From Erodium maritimum (lineage: Eukaryota; Streptophyta; Magnoliopsida; Geraniales; Geraniaceae): a DNA stretch of 64,000 nucleotides. Made by a program: the position numbers and the translations under genes. The stretch spans positions 5,089,001-5,153,000 of the forward strand of contig OY997594.1 of NCBI GenBank assembly GCA_963921825.1, read 5' to 3'. This document shows, piece by piece, positions 1 to 10,000 of this stretch; the first letter of the stretch is position 1, and every line of letters begins with the position of its first letter. The notes under the pieces were generated by a model. The model worked only from the letters and a program-made list of their open reading frames with translations, was not told the origin of the DNA and searched no databases.

Positions 1-771
1 AGCCTGAAGATAGAAAGGGAATCAGTACCATGACAAGACAAACGGTGTGAAATTTTAAAACAAAAACTGGTTTCTATCCCAATTGAAGTGTATGCCATGC
101 TGCTTTAACAAGGTTTAATAGGTGTAAATAGTAAATACATACTTCATTAACAAGCAACAGCTTGGTGGAATGTTTTGCACAATTTTTCACAAATACAAAT
201 TGATGATACGTTAAATTCATAAAAACTAAAACGACAACAGTATTAAAAAAACACCTTTTGAGTTGTAGTATTGATTCTCAATGTCAACATCCTGCTCTTC
301 CTGCTCCTCCTCCGAGTACTCAAATCCATAATCCTCCATGTCAGCATCTATACGAACCAAAACAATAAACTATCATATAAGTTTTCCTCTAAATACACAA
401 AGTAAGCTACATAACAAATGTCATCTCAACAGTGACAGCACCAACTTGAGTATAATAATTTAGTAGTTAGTTCCATTCATAAATAATATTCCAACCATCT
501 ATGGAGCATAATTTGACAATTTAGAACACACCCTCACACCAATAAGGAAAACCTAGAAGACTTGTAATAATTTCAGCTCCAAAAGAAGACACCACCGACC
601 AATTCATTCCCAATTTTGTATGTACAATTTCATACAACGTTGTAACGAAATTGCATTCAGATTCAAAACCCTGATCTCCATCAACTTAGTGAAGTTTTGC
701 GCTCAATCAAACGGAGGAGCGGAAGATAAAAAAAAAATCAGTAGAAGAGGTAAGAACTTGCCGGAACCCAT
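1..771 (-). CDS. CSN2: COP9 signalosome subunit 2, 5' exons only (cut by left edge)
   Basis: This is the 5' end of a gene for COP9 signalosome subunit 2, a PCI-domain scaffold of the nuclear complex that removes NEDD8/RUB1 from cullins. Exon 1 (762..771) encodes only MGS plus one base. Exon 2 (255..347) encodes an acidic N-terminus beginning DADMEDYGFEYS and ending ENQYYNSK, which matches the conserved start of plant CSN2. A third exon appears to begin at position 3, after a TCTTCAG acceptor, and continues outside the window. Exon 1 joins exon 2 in frame only through a GC donor (GCAAGT at 756..761). The PCI domain lies off the edge. The identification rests on the near-invariant N-terminal segment, so it is firm even though only about 35 residues are visible. 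Confidence 0.9.
348..761 (-). other. GC-AG intron 1 of CSN2
   Basis: On the minus strand exon 1 ends ATGGGTTCCG and is followed by GCAAGT. The acceptor before exon 2 reads CGTATAG. Joining these gives ATG GGT TCC GAT GCT GAC in frame, the expected CSN2 start. There is no GT at the required junction, and GCAAGT is the usual form of functional GC donors. Confidence 0.8.
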
Positions 772-859
772 GGCTTTGAGAGGAGATGAGATCGGTCGAG
801 AACTGTAGATGAGGCGATCGAATTACAGTCGTCTTAGGGTTTGTGCAAGTGACAGACTA

Positions 860-2290
860 GCTCGAACTCCGTCGGAGGGGAAGATGAAGAAAGGACATAA
901 ATTGAAAAGAAAAAAAAGTATTACGTCTTATTTATTCTTTTTGGGGGTTAATTCCTTAAAACAGCTCCCACTAATTATTGACGGACCTTTAGCGATTCAA
1001 AGTTTTACGACGTAATTTAAATTGTCCAAACGAATTATGTACGGACTTTTAGTTGTTCAATTTTTTTTGAAACGGACGACGAGGAATCGTATTATTAGTG
1101 CACGTCAAACCTTACAAGTATAACTAAAAAGTCTAGGGAACAAAATATGGCTGAGTCTCCCGTAAGACACTCGGCGCTCATGAACTCGTTAAAATAGCCT
1201 AGTTTTCATCTTAGACAAAAAAGTATATCTCTACGTCCTACCCTATCTTGGGAAAGTAAACAACTGAGATAAGAACTAAAACTAAAACTGAATCAAAATG
1301 CATCAAACTAAAACATGAAAAACAAGGTGCTTTCTTGCTCCTCCCGGGACGGCCAAGCAACGCCAGTCCAAAGTCATGGGGGGTAGGCCCCGAATCCAAA
1401 ATCCACTTATTGTATCGCTCCAAGACCTTCTCCAAGCGACTCGTGCGGGTGTCGGTTGGTAATGTTTTACCAAAACCAAGCCTCGAAAAATCAAAGCCAT
1501 ATATTGTGAGATCGATTTTGGAATAACCCTGCAGACTCGTTATAGTCTCTCAAACTGGGTTTCGATTTATTGTGGTCGTCGACAAGAAAGGATGCCCAGG
1601 GGGTGCATTGGCCGGTAGATTTGGCCGTCAATGCAGCGGATCTGGCCGGATGGAGGTAATCTAGCCGTTGTGGGTGGAGGACGGCGTACCAAACCGTGGA
1701 GAGATGCAATTGGTCGAAGGAGTGTCAAGGACCACGACAGACCAGATGGGACGGACTTAGCCGAAAACGGGATCGACGGGAGGGGGAACGAGCAAGGGGA
1801 AGTGGAGACTAGCAACGTCGCATGAGGAAGAGTCCAGCGTGGTTGGTCGAAGGTGGGGATGGAAAAGCACGGCCACAGGCAAAGGTGGGTGGGAAAAAGG
1901 GGAGACGATGACGAGGTGGAAAGGAGGGCGCGAGCGGCGATAGTTAATGGGTTGGGGGAGATGAACGGGTTGGGGGGGAGAGGGCCATCGACACCCACGA
2001 TGATCGGAGTCACAGCAGCCGTCGTCGACAACGATTGCAAAAAGGTAGATGAGCATACAGTTTTAGTTTAGGAGAGAAGCACAATGGTTATTTTTGTTTT
2101 TTAAGGAGTTGCTCAAAAATTTAAAGCTTCTTTTAAGTTGTTCAATGAACTGGTCACAGATTTTTAGTTTGGCAATAAATTTAAGATTCCATAGATTTAT
2201 AAGTCAATTCGTTTAACATTTTTATTTTTTGGGTACACGAACTACAATTTTATTGATATGAAAGAAAAACCTTGTAAAGACCGTACATAC
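860..2290. other. Intergenic region upstream of CSN2, no gene recognised
   Basis: This region holds the presumed CSN2 promoter and 5' leader (up to about 870), then AT-rich spacer. From about 1560 to 2050 there is a GC-rich purine-skewed patch, open in several frames on both strands. The translations are low-complexity (Pro/Ser-rich on one strand, Gly/Arg-rich on the other) with no domain, so I do not call a gene. The patch is probably old repeat DNA. Confidence 0.5.
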
Positions 2291-2307
2291 GTGAAAATAA
2301 AGTAAAC

Positions 2308-4300
2308 ATGATGACCAGAAACCCCTCACCAGATAATCCAGATTTTCGTATCTTATCTTGGAACTGCCAAGAAATGGGACCGCGTACCCACAAACAATAC
2401 ATTCGACATCTACTCTGTGACCGGAAACCACATGTCTTGTTTCTCTCTAAAACCCTTATATCTCGCCAAGGGTGTGTTTTTTTGGCAAGGTCGTCCAGAT
2501 TTGTGGGTCATACGTGTGTTCCTTGTACGCGCCTCACGCGCGCGAACGTAGGGTTCGCTTGTGCCGCTGCGCAGTCGCCCCTCCGGTTTCTCGTCTCCGG
2601 CGCGTCTTCGCCGCGCACCAGCCTGCTCTGTCTCCGACGCGTCCTTGGCTGGCAGAGGGGTTCAGGTCGGTGAATCGTCACGCCTCCGGTCTTGCCTTCC
2701 TGATCGTCTCTGGTGAGGATCGTCTTTGGTGAGCCTCGTCCCTTCTCCGGTGAGCCTCGCTTGTGACCAGAGGACACAAGGGAGTGAGCTGAGGTCCTGT
2801 CTCGTCGAGCGACTTGGTTCAGGAGCGATCCGGGGATTCCGAGCGTGTCCCTTTGTTGTACTGTAGCGTTTCCGACTCTTGGTTTCGCTTCAGTGGGTGT
2901 GACCAACAGAGTTATGGTGCTGGAATGATCAATAACAGAGAAGGGGCAATGGCTTCTCTCTCAACTTCACGACAGCGCCGGAGTTCCAATTATGTCAAGG
3001 GGCTTTTGGCGGAGGTGACTGTGGTTCTAGGGTCAGTCGTGCAGGCTTTAAATCATATGTTATCACTTTCGGAATCGACGAATGTTCCTACGCGTGATTC
3101 AGTTAAGATCCGTAAGGGATAGGCAATGGAGAAGAAACACGAAGCGGAGAATGCCGATATAGTCTTGGACCGTGTCCATGATCGTACCAAACGGAGGTGA
3201 CGACCCGTGTTCTGCTCAGGTTGCAGCACCGGCTGCTGCATCCGATGCATTGCGTTCTGAGTCAAGGAATAAAGCGTGCCTGGAGTTGTCCCAATTTCTA
3301 GTCATTGCTGAGCCTGTATTACCTCGAGTTGGTACAGAATCGAAGACGGTTGCGAAGACAAAGGCTCTTCGCTGGCCTCAGACAATTAGAAGCGGGAGGT
3401 TCATAGAACAGGAGGACGAGATTTTTGTTCACAGCTTACCATTCGAAGCGTCAGAAGATTGGACTCGAAACATGTTCAGTCCATTTGGTAAGATTGTGTC
3501 TATTAGTTTATCTTTCACTAGTCTCAATCAATATCGTTTTAGGAATGATGTTCCGTATGATGGTCCGTTTTGTTCGCATTGTCTATCTATTGTGTCGAAT
3601 TTCTTGATTTTTTTCTCTGCCTCGTCGAGTTTCTCGGAGCGTGCAACGGTTGTTTATGGAGCTAGAGTTCCTTTTCCGTGCAATGGGGTTGTTGCTTTGC
3701 TCGGGTTTCGACGTCTTGTATCTGAACGAGTCGTGGTACACGCTTTTCGTCTTTTTCGGTGAATATCGTCGTGGTTCGGGTCATTTTTCGTTGTTCCTAG
3801 TCGTTTCCCTCTAGAGATCGAACTCACTTCGGGTCAGTTCCATGATTTTCAGAACTCCGACACTTCTTTGCTGGTTTTGGTGTCAGATCTGTCTGGGTTG
3901 TGGTTGACTCGTGTTCGGTATAATTACAGGCCTTCTCTTTAGGGCCCTCGCTTGGTGTTGGCCAGAGAGGGGTTATCGGTCACGGTATCAAAACGCTCAG
4001 CTCGAGTTCTAGTCTCGGATCCCCAGATCGTGATGACTTTGTGCTGCCGCCTGCTTAGAGGTGTGTCTCGATGGAGGTGCGGGCTTCGGTGTGGCGTTGC
4101 GCTTCTCTGCTGACTTTGGTGTTATTTCTGTCCGGGTTCAGGTTGGCTCTTGCTCAGTATAACTACATGCATTCCTCCACGGGTCATCGCTTGGTGTTGG
4201 TCGGCGAAGGGTTAGCAGTCTCGGTTTCGGAACGCTCAGCTCAAGTTCCAGCCTCGGATCCCGAGAAGTGATGAGTTGTTTCTGCTTGGTTGGAGTCTGA
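2308..4300 (+). mobile_element. Degenerate LINE (non-LTR retrotransposon) fragments
   Basis: A short open stretch at 2335..2460 encodes a segment containing ILSWNCQEMG and PHVLFLSKT. This is the start of an APE-type LINE endonuclease and is clearly related to the start of the better-preserved LINE ending near 29750. It breaks off into GC-rich DNA (about 2490..2900) that resembles a LINE 5' leader. A second open stretch (3172..3762) contains an RRM-like segment, DEIFVHSLPFEASEDW followed by MFSPFGKIVSIS (about 3415..3515), as found in the ORF1 protein of some plant LINEs. The remainder to about 4300 is non-coding and resembles a LINE 3' region (see the internal repeat). The pieces may come from more than one insertion. 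No intact reading frame remains. Confidence 0.6.
3863..4275 (+). repeat. Two diverged tandem copies inside the LINE-like region
   Basis: Units at about 3863..4036 and 4102..4275 match over some 170 bp with a 239-bp offset. Shared anchors are GCTTGGTGTTGG, AACGCTCAGCTC and CTCGGATCCC, and both end near a TGATGA. The segment around 16370..16430 (TCGGTGTTGGCCG, GAGTTCGAGCTCTAG) appears to be a third, more distant relative, which suggests this is LINE 3'-UTR sequence. Confidence 0.6.
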
Positions 4301-4612
4301 ACTCGTTGGTTGATGGTGTTGGCCACCGGTGAGGGATAAGGTTTTTTTACCTTGTATGATCTGAAGGCGACAGAGAAGATATGAGACCTCGACAGATCCA
4401 TCACATGGAGAAAATCATAATCGCGGAGGAGACGGCGGGGGAGGCGTAGGCGGCTACACATATGGTGACAAATCGATCGCTGGAGGAGGAAAAGATGGTG
4501 ATGATGGGTTGACGGTGGATGGATAAGACGAGAGAGAAGACCGCAAGTGACAGTGGTTTAAAACCCAAGGGGAGGGAGAGGGAGAGAGCATTTTTTTCCT
4601 CTCAAATGCTTG

Positions 4613-4701
4613 AGAAACAAAGACAAGTTTAGAAAGCATAAACACATGAGATCCGAAATGCTCCGAAACAAAGACAAGTTTAGAAAGCATAAACACATGA
4701 A
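4613..4701. repeat. Short direct repeat just beyond the CHL27 stop codon
   Basis: A 36-base segment starting GAAACAAAGACAAGTTTAG occurs at about 4613..4648 and again at 4666..4701, a 53-bp period. It lies 40 to 130 bp past the CHL27 stop, so it would fall in that gene's 3' UTR or immediate 3' flank. Confidence 0.7.
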
Positions 4702-4740
4702 ACAAGTTCACTCAAGTCGTCAAATACTGAAGCAGACATA

Positions 4741-7130
4741 TCAGTACATTAGTTGTGGTTCAAACTCTGCAAAATCAACTGTTCCAGCTTCAACAGGAGG
4801 CATCAAGTATGCAGCTAAGAGCTCAGAACACAACCCTGCAATGAGTGGTATCTTCTTCAACTTCTTCACAAAACCAACGTCGCGGCTCTCTTCGACGCCT
4901 TGCAGCTTCCGGTTAATCTCAGCCATCCTGTCCAGTTTCCTCTTGAACTCCGGGTTCTCCACGTCCAACACCGCCGGGAATATCCTAGCTGCCGTCCTAT
5001 TCGTCTGCAATTACCGAAACACGAACATATAATATGTTTGTAGCATCATAATTTCATGATCGAGATTTAAAAGATAATATCACTTAACTACACCTCACTA
5101 TGTGCGGATTTCACATAGTTTTACATAACTATGAAATTGTCTGGGTGGTATCCTAAGTTTCCAAAATCCGTATGGGTAGTACCCAATTTCAAGAGTAAAA
5201 TGACAATTTTGGAAATGTAGGGTTGAAAATCGAGCATAGTTAGGTGTAGTTTTTTTATCATAAAATAAATAATACATTAAAACAGTGATGTGAGTTTTAG
5301 GAAAGAAACCTATTATCATAGCAATTCAATATATTAGTGTGAAATCGGAGATCTACCTCGATGATAACATGCATGTCAAACTCCTTAGTGTTGAGTCCGA
5401 TGCCCTCATAAAACGCCGTCCGTTGGCAATCATTCAGGTACATAGTCACATACACCTTGAACAATCCATTCAACAGGATCTTTAGTGTTTGAACATAACC
5501 TTCAACTATCAGCTTGAATTTTTAATTGAGTTGATCCTCTAACACCTAATTCAAAAACGCTACACACGTTATAGTACGTACCGAGAGACAAAAGAACCTG
5601 GACCACAACTTGGCGTTCCAATTGTTAAGGAACTGCGGTTGTGCCTTCAACAAGGCGGAGCAGAAATCGCCATGCCTGTTCTCATCCTGGCACCAGCTCT
5701 CAAAGTAGTTGAAGATCGGGTAAGGTATGTGCTCGGGATTGGCCTTGAGATGTCTGTATATGGTAATGTACCTCCAGTACCCGATCTTCTCCGACAAGTA
5801 GGTCGCGTAGAATATGAACTTGGGCTTGAAGAATGTGTACTTCCTAGCCTTGGTCAGGAACCCCAGATCCAAGGCATAGTTGAAATCAGCCAAACCCTTG
5901 TTCAAAAACCTGTTTCAGTCAGTAAATCAACGTCAACAAAGTCGTTACAAGAGATAATATCACTTAACTATACCTAATTATCAATAGATTTCACATAATT
6001 CCACTTAACTCTGAAATTTTCTAGGCAGTAACTGATTTTCACATTACTTACTGTAAGGTGAAAATTTCGAAAACTTAGGTACCAGCCAGATGAATTTTGG
6101 ACTACACCTGATTATCAGCAGATTCCACATAATTACACTTAACTATGAAATTTTCTGGGCAGGACCCGATTTTCATATTATTGACCGTAGGGTGAAAATT
6201 TGAAAACTTAGGTACCACCCAGACGAATTTTGGACTACACCTGATTATCAGCAAATTTCACATAATTACACTTAACTATGAAACTTTCTGGGCAGTACCC
6301 GATTTTCATATTACTAACCATAAGGTGAAAATTTCAAAAACTTAGGTACCTCCCAGATGAATTTTTACTACACCTGATTATCAGGATATTTCACATAATT
6401 ACACTTAACTATGAAATTTCTGGGCAATACCCGATTTTCATATTACTGACCGTAAGGTGAAAATTTCAAAAACTTAGGTACAGCCCAGATGAATTTTGGA
6501 AACTTAAGGTAGTTATGTGAAATTCAGACGTAGTTAAGTGATATTAAAGATCGGATCTTTTGTTCATACCCAGCATGTCTAGCTTCGTCTCTTGACATGA
6601 GTGCGAAGATCTCAGCTACAACCGGATTAGTTTTCTGAAGATCAACGACGAAATTAGAACAGATTCAAAATTTGAGATATATATGTATGTATATATACTA
6701 CCTTGAGTCTTCTGGCGAGCTCTTTGTAGAGAAGAAAGCCAGAGAACTCGGCGGTACAAGAGCGCTCCAAGAACTCGACGAAGATGCTTCGGAGAGGGCC
6801 GACAAGCTTGTCGGCGGCTTCCTTAAACTCCTCCTTGCTCCTCACGAAATGGGTCTGGTTGTAATCGGTCTTGAACTCCTCCAGCAGAGCCTCGAACTCG
6901 GACTCGTTGAGGTTCTTGTTCATCTCCGTGTTGAAAAGCCTCTCCATTTCGTCGAAGTCCGTCGTGTAGAACCTCGGAGTCAGTAATGTTTCCTTGATCT
7001 CTGTTTTCTTCTTATTCTTCCCCGCCGCCGCCGCCGACATTTTGACGGTGGAGAATCTGAAGGAGTGGCGGCCGTAGAGTTTGGGGGCGAAACTGGGGGC
7101 GGGTTTGAAGAGGGACATTTGAGCCGCCAT
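4741..7130 (-). CDS. CHL27: Magnesium-protoporphyrin IX monomethyl ester oxidative cyclase, chloroplast
   Basis: This encodes the diiron subunit of the aerobic cyclase that forms the isocyclic ring of chlorophyll (Mg-protoporphyrin monomethyl ester to divinyl protochlorophyllide) in plastid membranes; the family is also called CRD1 or AcsF. Exons: 6702..7130, 6570..6634, 5582..5909, 5357..5455 and 4741..5004, all GT-AG, giving 394 aa (Arabidopsis about 409). A Ser/Lys-rich transit peptide of about 40 residues comes first, then the conserved core starting [11 protein letters not shown]. Ferritin-like diiron ligands are visible as DEARH (E160, H163) and DENRH (E241, H244). The protein ends [13 protein letters not shown] chose the Met at 7130 (MAAQM) over one 93 bp upstream because MAA.M is the family start. 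Intron 2 carries a tandem-repeat array and intron 4 a related single copy. The identification is secure. Confidence 0.96.
5071..5262. mobile_element. Single-unit relative of the CHL27 intron-2 repeat, in intron 4
   Basis: It starts GATAATATCACTTAACTACACC like the array in intron 2 and ends CATAGTTAGGTGTAG, with CTACACCTCACTAT and ATAGTTAGGTGTAG forming imperfect inverted ends. The interior has ACTATGAAATTGTCTGGG and GGGTAGTACCC. It is probably the unexpanded form of the same non-autonomous element. Confidence 0.6.
5957..6547. repeat. Tandem array of ~132-bp units filling CHL27 intron 2, with inverted ends
   Basis: About four units start near 5966, 6101, 6233 and 6366. Each contains CTATGAAATTTTCTGGGCAG, GGTGAAAATTT and CTTAGGTACC. 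Within a unit the TGAAATTTTCTGGG and CCCAGATGAATTTT segments are partly complementary, so each unit can fold back. The array is bounded by TAATATCACTTAACTA on the left and TAGTTAAGTGATATTA on the right, a perfect 16-bp inverted repeat. This looks like a MITE expanded internally by tandem duplication. Confidence 0.75.
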
Positions 7131-7299
7131 GTTTGGTACAACGTTGGTGGAACAGAGTGTGGGAGTGGAGAAACAGAGGAGGGGGAGGGTTAAGGAGATA
7201 TAATCCGATGAAATCGAGGGCATAAATGGGATTTCGACACGTAGGAGATGGTTATTGGGGGTGATTATGGTTTTGGATTAGTTGATTGGGAGATGAGTA

Positions 7300-7840
7300 A
7301 TGCCACTTGGAACTTCAGTTGTGGGTGTGTTTTAGATTCTTACCCATTTACTTTTGACTTCAGATTATCTATGTGTTAAAAATGTTTCTGTATAAATAAA
7401 TGTTGTATGTAGTTGTATGTGCAAGACCTAGTTCTACTTCCTACGTATCGAACGCTCACTCTATAGCAAAATGCCAGTTATACCTGGGATAGTTGATGGA
7501 AGGTCAGTGTTTCGGTTGCAGTGGCGGAAGTGAGTGCCACCAGGTTCGTGTTCTACCTCGATATGAAAATGCTTGAGTATGTTATGGGGCGGTTAAAGGG
7601 ATAAGGAGCATTAGAGAGAACACCGGGAAACGAGGGAACCAGAATGTCGGATTTACACCGATCTTAGTAGGGCGAGGTGTGCGTCCCCACAAACCTAGGG
7701 TGATAGGATCTCGATCCAGCGGATAGGGTTGGCGCACCGAATTTGCATCGGTGGAAGGGTCCCGATCCAACAGATGGGAATGGCGCATCCTTGCACGGAG
7801 TGGTGGAGGGGGCGTGGGATGCAACGCAGGCGGAGAAAGC
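7300..7840. other. Intergenic spacer upstream of CHL27
   Basis: I see no gene. The CHL27 promoter should lie in the first few hundred bases. From about 7560 the sequence becomes GC-richer and open in several frames, as in the neighbouring hypothetical ORF. Confidence 0.4.
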
Positions 7841-7845
7841 GGATA

Positions 7846-8250
7846 TCAGAGAGGAATTAGGAAGGCTCGCAGCGGAGACACCGTAAGAGGTGGAGGCAAC
7901 GCAAGTAGCAAACAGGCTCGTGACGGAGGCGCTGGTGGTGGGCATCTGGGACGGAGCGTCTCGGGGAGCGAGGTCGCGTGGAAGCTAGCAGGTGTATCGG
8001 GACCGATCGTCACGTTGGAGGGGTTGTTGTTGTCAGGTGCATTGAGGCGGGGGAGATCTATGGAAACCATGGAAGATGGTGGAGGAGAAGGAGATTGGAG
8101 AAGTGGTGGGGCTCGATCGTTTACGGTTGTAAGATCGTGAAACGGTAGAGGTACTAAAGATGGTAGAGGGATCTGCTGCGCTAATAGAAATGGTGAACAT
8201 GACAAGACCCAGAGAAGGAGGCTGCACACAGCAACGAAATAAACCTCCAT
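7846..8250 (-). CDS. Hypothetical small secreted protein, possibly a broken gene
   Basis: This is an ORF of 134 codons that I do not recognise. It opens with a convincing hydrophobic signal peptide (MEVYFVAVCSLLLWVLSC, then SPFLLAQQ), followed by a Pro/Ser-rich stretch with one N-glycosylation-type site (NVT). A TATA-like TATAATAAAG sits about 60 bp upstream on the minus strand. The C-terminal part is low-complexity. A second frame (7664..7945) stays open past the stop with a Ser/Ala/Cys-rich translation, so a frameshift near 7900 could have split a longer protein. Codon use does not settle it. It could equally be a chance ORF in GC-rich repeat DNA. Confidence 0.3.
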   Translation of the reverse strand: MEVYFVAVCSLLLWVLSCSPFLLAQQIPLPSLVPLPFHDLTTVNDRAPPLLQSPSPPPSSMVSIDLPRLNAPDNNNPSNVTIGPDTPASFHATSLPETLRPRCPPPAPPSRACLLLALPPPLTVSPLRAFLIPL

Positions 8251-8463
8251 AAACTAAAGAAAGAAAGAACGACAATTTACTGCAAACTCTAGCAGACCCA
8301 TCCCTCTTTATTATACATTTTTTGTGTTTGATTTCTGTTATATAGACTCGAACAATTCTTCATATAGCTAAATCAATTAGAGGAAAAGAAAAGAGAATTG
8401 CAAAACATTAACATATTTTTGCAATTTGGTGAAAAATATTTTAATCATTTAACATAAAAAGAA

Positions 8464-8790
8464 CGGATAATTATAAAAAATACCTCGAGGTATTTACTTT
8501 TTAGAATTTATAATCTTTTTATTTAATAAAACACCTACACTTGTTTTGTTGTGTGATTATTATTTTTAAATCAAAATTAAAGAATTAAAAATCAAAATTT
8601 CTAAAGGGTATGAAATTTTGGATTTTTTTGGTTTTTATTCTCTTTTAAATCTGAACTGTAAGGGTAAATTATCATTTTAAAACAAATTGTAATAGAAAGA
8701 GAAATTTAAAGTATTTTTTGCCATTATAAACAAAAACTGCAAAATACGAAAAATAAACATCTCAAAAAACTTTTTTACAACTACCCCTAA
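8464..8790. mobile_element. Foldback MITE, family A copy 1
   Basis: The left end GGATAATTATAAAAAATACC and right end TTTTTTACAACTACCCCT are diverged inverted ends. The interior follows the same order as the copies at 20643, 31777 and 40059. It lies in spacer between the CHL27 and SUVH genes. Confidence 0.55.
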
Positions 8791-8799
8791 AAACAAACA

Positions 8800-9990
8800 A
8801 ACATTGACATTTGTGAAAATTTGCTTGGAAAAAAGAAAAGTGAGATATAAATGAAGTGAAAAATGTGTCAATTGGGATGTAGCTAATTGACATTTTTTTC
8901 AAAGTATTAACATCTGTTGAGCAGCATAAACAAAAGTGATCAAGCAAGCACAAAAGGAATCTTCAACTAAATTCATAGACAAGAGCTCCAACTTTAAAGT
9001 ACATTGGACATAAGATCTCATAACACAACAGTTATATCTCACAAGTTCAAGTTCATCTATTGCTACTACTTCTATCAGTACAGTGTTACAGATAAGTGAG
9101 ATAAGGTGGCAAAAAAGATCTGGTGCCCAATATCTACAGTCAAAAGACGGAAAATATGGTCGTCCTGTATACTTCTTCGCAAAACTCACCCACCCGATAT
9201 CATACTAACTACACTTGGAAGGAGGAGAGACATGCACTTCACCACAATCTCCCACAAGATCTTCCCACTGTCAACTACAGATTCAGAAAAGGAAGGAAAA
9301 AAACAGCATGTGAGGATATTTAATCTCATAACATAATTAATTATCCTCAAAGGGAGATAAATAGACTTTAATACCACAGATAGTCATCTTAACAAAATTA
9401 CAAGTATATAATATTATAATTCGACAGATTGCTACACAGCACACATCACTATGGTTCATGCACCACATCATCAATAAGGTAATAAAAGAGGAGAAGGTAC
9501 ACCTACACGATAAATCATTTATGCTTATGAGATTAACATCGCTAAATTATTTCCCTATTCCGGTGTTCTGGACAAGACTAGCCAAAGACGTTCTAGGCCA
9601 CTCAAAACTAGTGCAATTATTGGGCTAAGATACAGGAAAGCACACATTACTTCATCCGTCATTTGAAGATTCTAACAATACCCTTCATTACTGCTTCTTT
9701 TAATTACACGTATTTATCATATAAGACAAAATAAAGTTAGGTTCTCTTTCTTTCCCTCAGTTTTCCTTCCTGGTTTTTTTTCATTAATTTCTCTATTCTC
9801 CCTGCCAAAACTAACGTACATCAAAGTAGATGGACTTATTTTATCCTAATATTGTATTTTATACTGAGTGTGCATGGTCCGACAGATTAAGCATTCTGGT
9901 CTCTCAACAATAAAAACAATATATCTCATGCCAAACAAGAAATTCAACTAATTAGGGATCTCTTACCTTTCTCAAAACCATAAGTTAGCA
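8800..9990. other. Spacer downstream of the SUVH gene
   Basis: AT-rich DNA with no convincing ORF or repeat. The SUVH 3' UTR should occupy its right part, since transcription enters from the right. Confidence 0.4.
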
Positions 9991-10000
9991 GAACAGGCTG

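Noticed and set aside
1567..2071. Overlapping ORFs of up to 157 codons on both strands
   Set aside because: The translations are low-complexity and compositionally driven, with no domain, no splice context and no promoter; openness in several frames reflects base composition.
5957..6547. CRISPR-like regular repeats
   Set aside because: Units are about 132 bp, contiguous and without spacers, within a plant intron.
7131..7223. Upstream in-frame Met extension of CHL27
   Set aside because: The family start is MAA.M at 7130; the extra 31 residues do not resemble known CHL27 transit peptides.
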